Source: Hirudo medicinalis (taxonomy: Eukaryota; Annelida; Clitellata; Hirudinida; Hirudinidae). Taken from it: DNA of 64,000 nt. Position numbers and translations under genes: made by a program. The notes beneath the pieces are model-generated. The model saw nothing but the letters and a program-made list of their open reading frames with translations, did no database searches and had not been told where the DNA came from. The DNA lies in contig MPNW01000002.1 of assembly GCA_011800805.1 (NCBI GenBank), positions 53,234-117,233 of the forward strand, written 5' to 3'. Below, piece by piece: positions 1-18,299 of the stretch (its first letter is position 1; each line of letters opens with the position of its first letter).

Positions 1-220
1 CGACATGAAGAAGCCATTGAGAGCTTTCGGAAGTCGCTCCAGTCCAGGCAGCAGTGACCGGCATAAGAAGGCCAAAGAGAGCCTCTCATAGCCGGCGGTA
101 AGCGTTGGGTTCCGAAGGATAATAAACCGACAGGGACATCCGACTGATCACCGGATGCGGCCCGCCCCCCGAAAACGTCAAGAGATTCAAAGAGCCGAAA
201 CGTTTGAAGACGGGGGAACC

Positions 221-327
221 TCCTCTGAGGATCCCTGTCGGAGCTCCAAGGCGGAGTATTAAGAAATTACTACTAGTTATATAGTAATTGAAACTCTCTT
301 CGAGCTCCGACAGGAATCCTCAGAGAG
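221..327. repeat. Near-perfect 26-bp inverted repeat (hairpin)
   Basis: The arm at about 221-246 (core CCTGTCGGAGCTC, with the preceding TCCTCTGAGGAT) is repeated as its reverse complement at about 302-327, with one or two mismatches and a loop of about 55 bases. As RNA it would fold into a long stem. It lies in the putative 5' region of the LINE remnant. Confidence 0.7.
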
Positions 328-659
328 GACACCCCTTCTACGAAAGAAGAAGTCCTCTGCCTCTCTCGGGGGTCGGGCCGCACCCGCTGATCAGACGGGT
401 GTTCCTTAATCTCTTCCATTTGCACCACCAACGAGCAGTATCAAGATCAACACTAATCACTCTAGCCACCATCTTCAACCGCCAACAAACCGAACGAGAA
501 CATACACAAAAGTTATATATTTATATTTATTTGATTAAAGTCCGTTGCATGACTAAGATGATTTGGACTTTCAAACATCCAAGTCGGAACATGCAGTTAA
601 TATAGGCCCTCTTCTCGCCGACCCAACAGGCTGTTGGAATTGACTGAGTCAGAATGTAG

Positions 660-755
660 CCAATAGTGATTGGCTGTTGAAATTAGCATGCCGACTTGAC
701 AGGAGACTATATTGAAAGCTCTCCCATTGGCTAACTAACGAAACCACACTATTGG
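660..755. promoter_or_regulatory. Cluster of four CCAAT boxes upstream of LINE ORF1
   Basis: CCAAT occurs at 660-664, and its complement ATTGG at 669-673, 726-730 and 751-755, each followed by CT or C as in NF-Y sites. Four such motifs in under 100 bp, 90-180 bp before the ORF1 start codon, suggest the internal promoter of the LINE. That is inference from motif density; no TATA box is evident. Confidence 0.4.
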
Positions 756-842
756 CTATTGCAAGACATATGCTTCACTCTTACATTAGCCCGCCGATTT
801 GAGAGGTGATCACCAGAAAAAAAGCACTTTCTCGATAATCGA

Positions 843-1586
843 ATGGATAACATGGATGCTAATGAAATTGCTATGGTGGAAGAAGGTTTTCAAGTCGCCC
901 AAGGGAGGAAGCGCAGAAGAGTCATGTCTTCTTCGTCCTCCTTGGAAGTCTCGAAAGAAACCCCCCCAAAAGGCCTTTATCAAGACCGAAACCGGGATGA
1001 TGAACCCACTCCGGGTCCAGCGACAAGCGAGGTGTTGGGCAGAACTTATGTGAAGATTATTTCACGCAATAATCTTCTTATCATTACTGCCAAGAACGAT
1101 GTTGAGATGGCTTCGCCATCACAGATTTCAAGATTAGACGGCGTTGCGGCGAATGCCTATGTGGCGGCCAAGCCGATGTTTTGCATCATTGGTGTTCCAG
1201 TTAATAGCGATGATGAGACAATTAGGATAGGCACTGGCTGCGAAAGCGCAAACAGGGTAATCAAGAATATCGGTAGAAGCAAAGTGGCCTCTTCTGTGGT
1301 CATCCTCAGCTTCGAGAACAAGATTCTCGAGAGAGTTAAGATATGTTATCTTAGCTTTAAGGTAAAACCTTTCTTAAGAGAACCTGCTAGGTGTTACAAA
1401 TGTAATGCCTATGGCCATATCGCAGCAAATTGCACGAATAAGGCTAAGTATCCCAGATGTCTGGGAGAGCACTCCCTAAAAGAGTGCCCTAACAAAGAAA
1501 AGCGCTGCGCATCATGCAACAGCACCAGCCACCATACCGGGCAAGCAGCATGCAGCGCAAAATTGAAAAGGAGGCCATCCTCCTGA
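843..1586 (+). mobile_element. LINE (non-LTR retrotransposon) ORF1 protein, fragment
   Basis: A 247-codon open frame starting at ATG 843 looks like the ORF1 nucleic-acid-binding protein of Jockey/I/RTE-type LINEs. It has a basic N terminus, then a region around residues 70-175 of the kind found before ORF1 zinc knuckles (ending ERVKICYLSFKVKPF), then three tandem CCHC-type knuckles: CYKCNAYGHIAANC, a second ending RCLGEHSLKEC, and CASCNSTSHHTGQAAC. The second knuckle has Tyr where the first Cys is expected (YPRC rather than CPRC), suggesting decay. ORF1 proteins bind LINE RNA as a chaperone. No reverse transcriptase or endonuclease ORF follows; instead a gypsy gag frame begins within about 90 bp, so the LINE is truncated. 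The exact family needs a search. Confidence 0.7.
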
Positions 1587-1589
1587 GAG

Positions 1590-3110
1590 CAACTAAGCAT
1601 GTTCAATAAGAGCGTGAAGAAAAAGCTTGTATTGCTTTTAAAGAGCAAATTGAGCAAACTAATGATCAATGGATGGCAATAAGTGGGAAGATTCAGGATG
1701 GCAAAAGCTCCGAACAGAAACCAATCCTATACAAAAGAATAGAACCATTCGTACGTAATCCAGAGCATGGATTGACGTTTACAGAATGGATAGGCAGGTT
1801 TGAGATGGCCCTACAATCAGTCAGCGGTGCAACATGGCCCAATGAGGAAAAAAGGGCAACACTTGCAGTGAAATTTGGACCAAAAGAATACACCATCCTG
1901 AGAGATAATACCTCGAAACACTGGAAGCTAAGCTACGAAGAAACAAAAACTCACCTGGAAAAACTATTTGGAGACAAGAAAAGTGTTCAAGCGAAACGCT
2001 TCGATTTCGAAAATATACGAAACAGTGGTCCAGCAGAATTACCCATAGCACATGGAGCATATGGAGCACGGGTCAGAAGATTGTGCAACGAGGCTCGATG
2101 GGAAATTTAATCCAAAGAAATGAGTATGTTTGCATTTTGTTCAGAGATTGAATGATGAACAATATGGAAATGCAAAACACAAATTACTGCAAAAAGCGGA
2201 ACAAGAATGTACCCTTGAAAAGCTGATAGAAAAGACCGAGAAAGTAAGATTATCTCAAAATACAAGATAAAAGAAGCTGTGGCTGAGGTTAAACACTTTC
2301 GGAATAACTCCCGGGACTTCCCTAGCAAAGAAGATCGAGAGATATTTAAAAGGAAAGGCTCTTGTTTCCATTGTGGAAAATTGCAGCAACTTGTAGGGTA
2401 AGAAGGAGAAGTCCAATTCCTAACTGGAATGCAAAAAGGATTCAAAGCCCAAGTACAAAGAGGAATCAAAGCCCAGGCTTGAAACGCAACCTGTTACAGC
2501 AAGTGAAGAAAAATAGCACTATTGTAGCAGCCAACCGAAGGTATATCACATTCAAAATTGGCTCACCAGAGTTGTCGAAACCTGTTATTAGCAATTGGAA
2601 CCGCAAATGGAACAGAAATCGAGGTGGTGGGAGAATTCGAAGTGAATTTCACATGCGCGGGTTTCTAGGACGTGGACGGACGCTATTTTGTGACCGAAAC
2701 ACAAATCAACCACCGGGCATAGAGTGGATGGAACAGCTTCCATCAATAACGAAAGTTTTTGAAGCCATTTGTTGCAAAATAGAATAAAGACTTTCAGAAG
2801 CAGAGTCATTATTGATAAGTAAACTACATAAGTAATTTCCAATGGTTTTCAAAGAGAAATTAGGTCACTGCTAAAAGAAAAAAGTAGCCCTAGTAGTTGC
2901 AGGAGCTCGACCCACATTCTGCAGACAACGGAAAATACCATATGCGTTGTAAGCAGCGGCAAATAAGGAACTCGAGAGGCTAGTAATGGACGCCATTGGG
3001 AGGCGCCAATAGTAATCGTCTCAAAGAAAAATGGATCAGTCAGGATATGTGCCGCCTTCAAAACCGGGCTAAACACCAGAGGAAATCTTTTCTAGATCTG
3101 AGGACCTACT
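1590..3110 (+). mobile_element. Degenerate Ty3/gypsy retrotransposon, gag to start of RT
   Basis: Several short plus-strand frames, separated by stops and frameshifts, line up in gypsy order. A gag-like frame at 1673-2110 carries a block of the type EPFVRNPEHGLTFTEW. A CFHCGK knuckle half appears near 2364. Protease/linker-like text appears at about 2540-2790 (IEWMEQLPSITKVFEAI). The segment before the reverse transcriptase is at about 2885-3075, with ELERLVMDAI and then KKNGSVRICAAFKTGLN. It stops there, before the catalytic part of the RT, and no LTR was recognised. The element is clearly inactive. The family assignment (nematode K02A2.6-like gypsy group) is from memory of this order of motifs. 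Confidence 0.65.
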
Positions 3111-5797
3111 TTGAAAGCACATACTAACTGTTATGGAATATTTTTATGGTGGTTTTGTTTTGGATAATTATTTCTTTCCTACTCTAAAATACTTAAAATT
3201 GTATGAAAAGATGGATTTGAATGAAATTTATTCTCCGATGAGTACAGAAATCACCACTTTTTTTTTACCATTGATGATACATGCTTGCAAGGAGTGAGTG
3301 GCCCTTGTTCCACTCATCAGGCAGTCGTGCCGCCGTCTATACCATGGTTTGTCTTGGCATTCAATTCTATTGTACTATGCTGATAGCTTTTCATTTATTC
3401 CATAGTACTTTTTGTTTTTGATTGAATAATATTTTTAAAGAATAATATAATTAATAAAAGCATTCTGACGTCAGGAAGTCAGTATCCATGCCAAACTCTC
3501 CATTATCACAGAGACATTGCTGGTAAAAGCTTTAATCAGAAGGCCTAAAAGATTTCATGTGGTCTAGAGGCTTGATAGAATTTCAGATTTGGAGAGCATT
3601 TTATGGAGACATTATGACTGTAATTTCCTAAGTCCATAACAATCGCCGATGGCATGAAGGCCTAATATTGAACGATTTTGATTTACTTTATGTGAAGCAT
3701 TTCTCTTACTAAATAGTAAGAGGGTCCGAAAAACTAATGTCCGGTAATATACGATCAAGACTATCTTTACTGGAAATAAACCTGTAGCACCACTTTTGTT
3801 TTCTGAAATAAACAATAAGCTACGCTGGTATTATTTCTGTTCGTTGTTCGCTGTTCGCTGTGAAGGCAAGAGACTCGAGCCAACGCCACGCATCGGTAGC
3901 TCGGCAACTTTGAAATGTGATTACAAAATGTAGATCATCCTCTCATTGCGGCTCATCACGCATCCTTGTGATTTTGGACTTGTAGCGTCAGGCTGGCTGG
4001 CTGATTGCTTAAGCTTCGTTTCAGCTCATACTTAATTTAAGTTGATAAAATCACATTTGTCCGATTCATCAAGTTATGCTGAGGACATAACTACCACGAT
4101 AAGATCACATATAGAGGTAGCTATAAGCGATCGCCTGGATATATAATTGCTAGCTTTCATGATCTAATAGCCACCGAGTTCTAGTCCAGCCCAAAACTTT
4201 TGTTATTATATAAAAAAAATTAATAGATAAATCTATTTTATTAACTGGTTTTAATTATCGATATTTATTAATTAATATTAATTCTCGATATTTAACAAAT
4301 ATTATCGCATAATATTAGAAAAATCACCTCTGAAAAGATAAAAACCTAAAAAAGGTTTTCAAAAATCAAAATTCCCCCATACAAAAAATTTCTTGGTGCA
4401 CCCCTATCCATGCCCCTCCGGCGCGTTATATATCAAGTCATGCTTTCGCCGTTTCATTGACCTTATGATTATTGATATTGATTCTTGATCTGATCCGAAA
4501 TTTAGAATGTGTCTTCATTTCCCAAAATTTTGAGGACTCCATCGGGGTGGGGGTGGGGTGTTCATTGCACACTTACAAGCAACCAAGTTATGTCTTAAAA
4601 ATGGAAGCTGGCTGAGTTTTTTGGCAGGGTCGTCAATCAGTTTTTTCAGGGAGTATCAAACTTAATGAGATGACTTTTTTTGCTTCCTGCCTAAGGAAGT
4701 CAAAGGAGCAACGGGAACCAAATTACGTTTCTTATATTTTATTTTTTTTTTAGATTTTAGGATGGGAGGAGTAGGACATTTTGTTAATGTTCCCGTTCAT
4801 TAGATGAAATGTGATGATAGGGTCTTGGGTGGGTTACCAATGCATACTATTTAAAGCCATTAAAGCAAGCACGACTCCAAAAATCTTAATAAACATCTAT
4901 TTATTTTTAAAATTGAAAAACTAATAGATCAATAATTTTTCAAGTCTCGTATTGATGCAAGACAAAAAAAAAATCGAGACAAAGTCTATCCTGTCTGTCA
5001 TGCATCTGAGCTCTATTTCACATCGTGAGGCCACTGGTACGAGGAAGATGTCGCACAGAATTGATGTTTGCATCTTTTATCCGTGAACTCGCTAATGCAT
5101 TGATCAGCCATGGTGCTAGTGTAATTATTATTGGTGAGAAGATGCTTACTCCTTTTACTTTCCTCGACAAAAGTCAATCGACTATCTGAAATCATAATGC
5201 AGGTGTAGGTTCTTCGAAGGAATCCTCCTTCGGATGTTAATGGCGTTCCTTTTGCAAAGCTCTGGGCAATAGCTATGTCCATTCACACACTCTCCGGTAA
5301 CATATGGTTTTACACGAACTTGCGTTCGAAGACTCCCTTCGGTATTAGCTACAAGAACATCAATGAAAGCAAACTGACTATGGATATGACTTTGTTCATA
5401 TAAAAATGTCAGGGTGGAACTGTTCTCGAAGCATTGTGATATAGAACCATAAAATCTTTAGAAAGTGTTTCGATTTATTGCGATTAAATAAGCACATTTT
5501 TAATTTAAAAAAATAATATAGCAATTATTTTTAATTTTATTTAAAATATGTTGTATAATAAGAAAAAGTAAAGTTTGTAAAAATTTATTTCATATATCTT
5601 TTAAGTTTTTGGTTTTTAACAACAAAGAAACCTTTGTGGCGGACCGGGGATTTCTAGGACCAGAGGAGCGCTGCGTTGAAATGTGTGTGGAGTGGTGAGC
5701 AGTCGAACGAAAATTGCTGGATTGGCTTACCGAGAATCATAGACTAGATCAGATTTAACTTTGACAGTCAATCATTCCAACCGATTTAGACTGTGCA
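3111..5797. other. Intergenic, no supported gene
   Basis: AT-rich sequence with poly-A/T runs. A minus-strand open frame at 5013-5282 faintly resembles a retroviral-type integrase core but is too weak to call. Nothing else was recognised; the last few hundred bases should contain the AMMECR1 promoter. Confidence 0.5.
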
Positions 5798-7350
<1,553 letters not shown>

Positions 7351-7890
7351 CTAAAATTATTAGCTTGCTCAAATCATCATTTGAGTTGCTGCCTGATGAC
7401 CTTAAATGCAGCTGTTTGCATTCATGAGCTCCTATGATTTTTATGTTTATGATCTGTATGCTAACTTTATTTTTAGACTTCCTTGAATGTAAAAAAAAAG
7501 TGTTTAGTGTAAACTTTGGGGGATACTTAGGATCGAAGAAGTCGTAGGCCATTATGATGCCTTTGTATGCGTTGTTATGTATCATGCTTTGTACATTATA
7601 AGATTTAATCATAAAGCAAAAGGTTTATTAGCTAATGAATCTGATAATTTTTGGATTGTGCTAACCAATTTCAATTCTTACTGGCAAGATATTGCCAATT
7701 TTTGCTATGGTGTTTTGGGTAATGTTGGTTCTGAATGTCTAAGAATGTTGTCATCATTGAAGATTGCTATGGAATAGGAAACGTTCTTAACTCAGGTCTT
7801 CTTGATTGTTTCCAAAACTGACAGAAACAGTTCTTGTGGTCTGTTATTTTCAACATGGCCACTTTCCTCATGAGTGATGATTAATTTGTG

Positions 7891-7896
7891 AATAAA
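7891..7896 (+). terminator. Candidate poly(A) signal of AMMECR1
   Basis: AATAAA lies about 540 bases after the AMMECR1 stop codon, in a stretch without coding signal. Earlier variants may also be used. Confidence 0.4.
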
Positions 7897-7899
7897 GGA

Positions 7900-10800
7900 G
7901 CATTCATTCAACAAATATATCATTTCATTGCATCACAAATCAAGTTTATTTACTGGAAATTCATAGCAAGTTTGTTAGCTTCAATAAAAGTTGAGGGAAT
8001 TAAGAATTTGTTTTGTGGGGCCTTTGAATGTGTTCTTGAAGTGTTGTTAGTGTTTGAAACGTAAGTTGCATAACTGTTGCTCTAACTCCTTGTAATTTTG
8101 TATGTTTAACTGCTACGTGTGATGAATAGCTCTGATGAAGAGTGATTTGTTCGATTAATCGAGATAAAAGCACACTTATTGTCTTTGTTCCAATCAATTG
8201 CACATTGAAAACATTATCTCTATTAAAATTAAAAACTGATGTTAATAACTTTGGCAGCACTCTTGATATGCACAGTAATTTGCATCAGAGACATCTGGCT
8301 ATTAATTTAGCATTTTGAAAAGGACCTTTTCGGATTGCGACAGTAGTGTAATGAATTCCACGTCATCGTCTCATTAAACTAAATTTAACATGTAACCTAT
8401 TTTAAAATCTTGTTAATGAATATCAGTATGAAAATTTATTTTAACAAAATAGATTTTCACAACCGGACAAAATGCAAATTTTTTTACATCCGTCTGCTGC
8501 GGATGCGACCTAATTGGACTTGGCTTCTACTTGCATTTGTTATATGCCGGGAGAGGCCGTTAGACAATGCGGTTTCTTTTGCCAACCAGATCCTTCAATA
8601 TGGCGATCCCATCCCAGAAAGTCAAAAGTTTTCCAAAAAGGGGGAAACTGATTGAAACAATATCTCCTATACTTCATCTGCAAGAGATAACAAAGATATT
8701 ATAGATCTTCGAGTCATCCTGAACAACCGGTAATGTCAACGATGAATGGAACCTACAGAAGACGTCTATATTTGTGTATAAAGAGAGGGCTTCCTGAAGC
8801 TTGATCCATTTTATTTATTTATCTAATTTTTAAAGTGCTCAGTGATGGCACAGGATGTAATGGCATTACAGCATACGGAACAATTTTGAGTCCAACAACG
8901 AGTAACTCGAGAATAAATTAAATAAATAGAAAAGAAATAAATTAAAGATTAGTAAAATGAAACCACGTTAACAAATTTAAAATCAATTTGATAAGCCAAA
9001 TAAATAAGTTTTCAGTGGAGATTTAAATAGTTCTATTGTTTGTGACGAATGCTAAAGGGAAGGACTGTGTCCTGTGTCCACAAACATATAAACAGTTCAG
9101 GCTAATTTCGTTGGCAAAAGTTTAAGGAAATTTTTTTTAATCATGGTGCAGAGGCTCACCACCACAATGTGGAAATAAATTCAGAGAGCCTAAAGAAACC
9201 AGTTAAGCTGTGTGATTTGCCTCGACTTAGCCAACTCTAATTGGTCAATTCTGCATCGATCAACGTCTGTGACATTAAAAACTCACTGCAAGCCAATGTC
9301 AGCTATCAAGATTAATTCAGCGAGTTCACAATAAGCTTTTTCACAAAGGCAATCACGACAATGTAGGTTCACTTTCAGAAGGAAATTGTCATGGATACAT
9401 CTATGAGTTATGCAGGTTAGCTCAGAGTGTTGCGTTTCTGTAAGTAAAAAGTATAAGCATCAGTAAAAAGCAACAGTATTCGCAACCCATCTTGCAATGC
9501 TTCACATCCCTTACGGAAAAATAATATAAACACTCAAAAGATTGGCTAAATACAATTACAATTAGTAAATACAATTACATCCACAGCATGAATACTGGAA
9601 ATAAAAATTCAGTTCAGGGAGAAAAAAGGTCCCTGATATTCTGGACAGAATTATTGTCATGTTAAAGAGCAAGATTCATGCAGCACCATTTTGTCGACGT
9701 GACGAGTCAACGGGTTTCCATGGTATCCTAAGAATCACTGAAAAGATTGAGAATGTTATTAATAATCCTCAAACAAATGAACATTTTGAGGGACTACGAA
9801 CTAAAGATGAGGCGGCGTTGCAAGATCGGCTTAAAGTCCGATGAAACTATTTAAAATAGGTCAATCGAAATTTGGATATTAAAAAAGGAGTGATTTATCA
9901 CATAGACATTAACCACTTCATTTATAGGGATAACAAATGTTAAGTTAAGTAAGTGTATGCTCTTCTAAAAAAAAAAATTGAGAAGCTCGAGCAAAGTTTT
10001 CTCCAGCGCTGATATAAGAGACTTCTCAGAGTGGAACTCAGAGGATCTGAGACGGAAAGAAATATAAACAATGAAGAAGTATTCATTCACTGAGTATCTA
10101 CTCAGTTGCTAATGCAAATCTCATTTTAGTCTCTGACTATCGTCGTCCAGAAACAATTTCAGAACTTGTAAACAAAAAGCAAAGGAGCACCATGTCAAAT
10201 CAACCAAGAAAAAATATTAGATCACGCTTCGTTAACTCAGGGACTGTTAGCAAACTTAAGTGAAATAGTAATCAATTCCCCGTATGACCGTCACTGACTG
10301 CAACGAGTAGTATTTCTTCTTCTAGCGTTTTGAATAGCGCTGCTAAGAACCTCTAATGATATGTCACGAAGAGCTTTTCTAAATATTGAATTGCCTCAGA
10401 AATTTCGATGTTGACCAATTGAAATTAATTATTTGAGTGAGACAAATTAGATAGATTCGTCTTATTCAAATTTCTCTGAAAAGGAATCGTTAACACGGTA
10501 ATTATGCTGCAGTGATCAAGATTAGAGTAATTTCAGTAATTCGATTTGCATAAACTCCAACAATAACTAAATAAGAAACTAATTCAATTGAAATTTTAAT
10601 GCAGTGCAAATTTTGAAATGTCATGACATTGTTGGTGCATTTATAGAAAGGACACTTGAACACGACTGAAGTAGTAACGAGCTGTAATTATGCAAATTTA
10701 TAATGATATAACGTCAAATGAAACTATTAAATTACCTCAAGGTTTTCAATACATTTAATTTATTAAAATTTGAAATTAATGTTTTAGTATGTTAGCAATG

Positions 10801-11077
10801 TCGAACAATCCAATTCAACAATTAATCAAATTGTACATTAAAACAAGCATTAACTACCAATATCAATGATTGCATTTTGTCACATCGTAAGAAAGATTGT
10901 TGTTGTCTTTATGAATTACTTATTAAGGAAAACAAACTTAATTCCTAATTAGAAAAGTCTGTTGGCTGATATCTTCATCTCGAAATGCAAATGCGTCGAC
11001 CATGTACTCCATCACATGACGATTTTATCTAAAAGCCACAGCATTACTTGATCTCAAATATTCATTATACTTTACAA
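7900..11077. other. Intergenic, no supported gene
   Basis: AT-rich DNA with only short open frames (for example 8410-8655 and 9659-9844) that show no family resemblance and no coherent splice signals. The part closest to 11078 presumably holds the KLF promoter. I see no RNA gene here. Confidence 0.5.
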
Positions 11078-11828
11078 ATGTTTGCTTCGGTTGAAGAAAT
11101 CGTTTCTTTCATCAGAAGAGCAGAATTTGATTTCAATCATAGACTGAACTTGCAGAACAATAATGATGTTACTGTGTTCCATTCTTCGTTTGAAACTGTC
11201 TCATCCGATATTCGATCTCAAGGAGATAATTTGGACATCCTAGCTGAGGTGAGTTATTTCATGAAATTTAGCTTATTGTGAATTTGCTTAGTGTTACAAG
11301 AGGTCTAGATGAAATTTGTTAATGACAAACCTTATATTTCCTTTAATTAATAATAAATTATGAATCAAATTTTAAACATTCTAGATAGAAAATTCGTTCG
11401 GCCATCAGAAGACCATTTGCTCGGAGGCGATTTGCGATCAAATCGCTGATCTAAAGTTTTCCCCTCTTGAACTTTTTTTGTCATCAACTAGCGATTCTAC
11501 AAAAATCACATCGGGTACAAACGATGGGATGTTTAAGTGCATCCATCCAAATTGCGGAAAATCGTACCATAAAAAGTCTCATCTGAAAGCTCACATGAGA
11601 AGGCATTCTGGAGACAAACCCTTTCAATGCAACTGGCAGGGATGTACCAGAAAATTTTCAAGATCTGACGAACTTTCTCGTCATAAAAGATCTCATACGG
11701 GCATTAAACCTTATCCATGCTTCTTGTGCGAGAAGAGATTTACGAGGTCTGATCATCTACGGAAACACACTAAAGTTCATCTTAAACGGAAGAATAAATT
11801 GATGGCCAAAATATTTCAAATCGAATAA
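11078..11828 (+). CDS. Krueppel-like zinc-finger transcription factor, KLF15-like
   Basis: Two exons, 11078-11248 and 11385-11828, joined at phase 0 (GAG/gtgagt ... ctag/ATA), give 204 residues from the ATG at 11078. The last 90 or so residues hold three C2H2 fingers with the KLF/SP spacing: [38 protein letters not shown] and [17 protein letters not shown]. The linker and finger 3 text ([20 protein letters not shown], then HTKVH) resemble KLF15 (RSHSGVKPYQCPVCEKKF) more than KLF9/13 or SP proteins, as I remember them. Such factors bind GC/CACCC boxes in the nucleus. The short N-terminal half is acidic and has no recognised repression motif. An AATAAA overlaps the stop. The gene lies tail to tail with the GATA gene, about 500 bp away. 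KLF identity is firm; the KLF15 subclass is moderate. Confidence 0.88.
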
Positions 11829-11829
11829 A
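11824..11829 (+). terminator. Poly(A) signal overlapping the KLF stop codon
   Basis: The sequence AATAAA includes the TAA stop at 11826-11828. If used, the 3' UTR would be very short. Other A/T-rich hexamers follow within 200 bp. Confidence 0.4.
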
Positions 11830-12355
11830 TTTTATAAATAGTGACATTATCAGATTTAATCCTGTTCAAACACTTTATGATTAACTTAATTTGTTTAACA
11901 TATCATCAATTTCATTTTCATTAAATTTCATGCCAGTTTGTACTTTTTTAATTCTTTACAGTTTCTTCAATACAGTTTAAAAACCAAGTTTACGTCCAGC
12001 TTTATTATGCAAACAAAATGCTACATTTAAAAGCTTTATTGATTCTCGTGATCTAACGTGAGATTTTCTTTGCAATCCATGCTTGCATTACACCCCAAAT
12101 TTTGAGCAAACATTTCGAGACGTTAAAAAAATGAAAACTTGCGTTTTGAATAAGTTGCAGACTTATAGTGGAATTCAAATATTGTAAACAATGTTGCACA
12201 TTTTTTTGAATTCCATTTTTAAGTTATTCAACGTTGACAACGTAATCTTCGAATGTTAAGAATTGTTTCTGTCAAAACGATGTCCTTTTACCACGAAAAT
12301 ATGCGATTTTGTTGATCATTTCAGTCGGTTAATTGACAAAATCCATCAGGCCCCG

Positions 12356-18255
<5,900 letters not shown>

Positions 18256-18299
18256 AAGTTCGAGCAAAATGAAGCACGGAAAATTTCGACTTGGAAGCA

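Larger units (their letters stand above)
1..842. other. GC-richer flank of retrotransposon, no intact gene
   Basis: This stretch is clearly richer in G and C than the rest of the window and runs directly into the LINE ORF1 fragment at 843. An open frame of 105 codons at 288-605 shows no recognisable domain and overlaps one arm of an inverted repeat, so I do not call it a gene. It is most likely 5' untranslated or promoter sequence of the LINE, or of another element next to it. The origin is inferred from position and composition only. Confidence 0.4.

Noticed and set aside
5013..5282. Minus-strand frame with weak retroviral-integrase resemblance
   Set aside because: Only a loose match (LLTNNN ... 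CKHQFCATSSSY) with catalytic residues missing; too weak to annotate.
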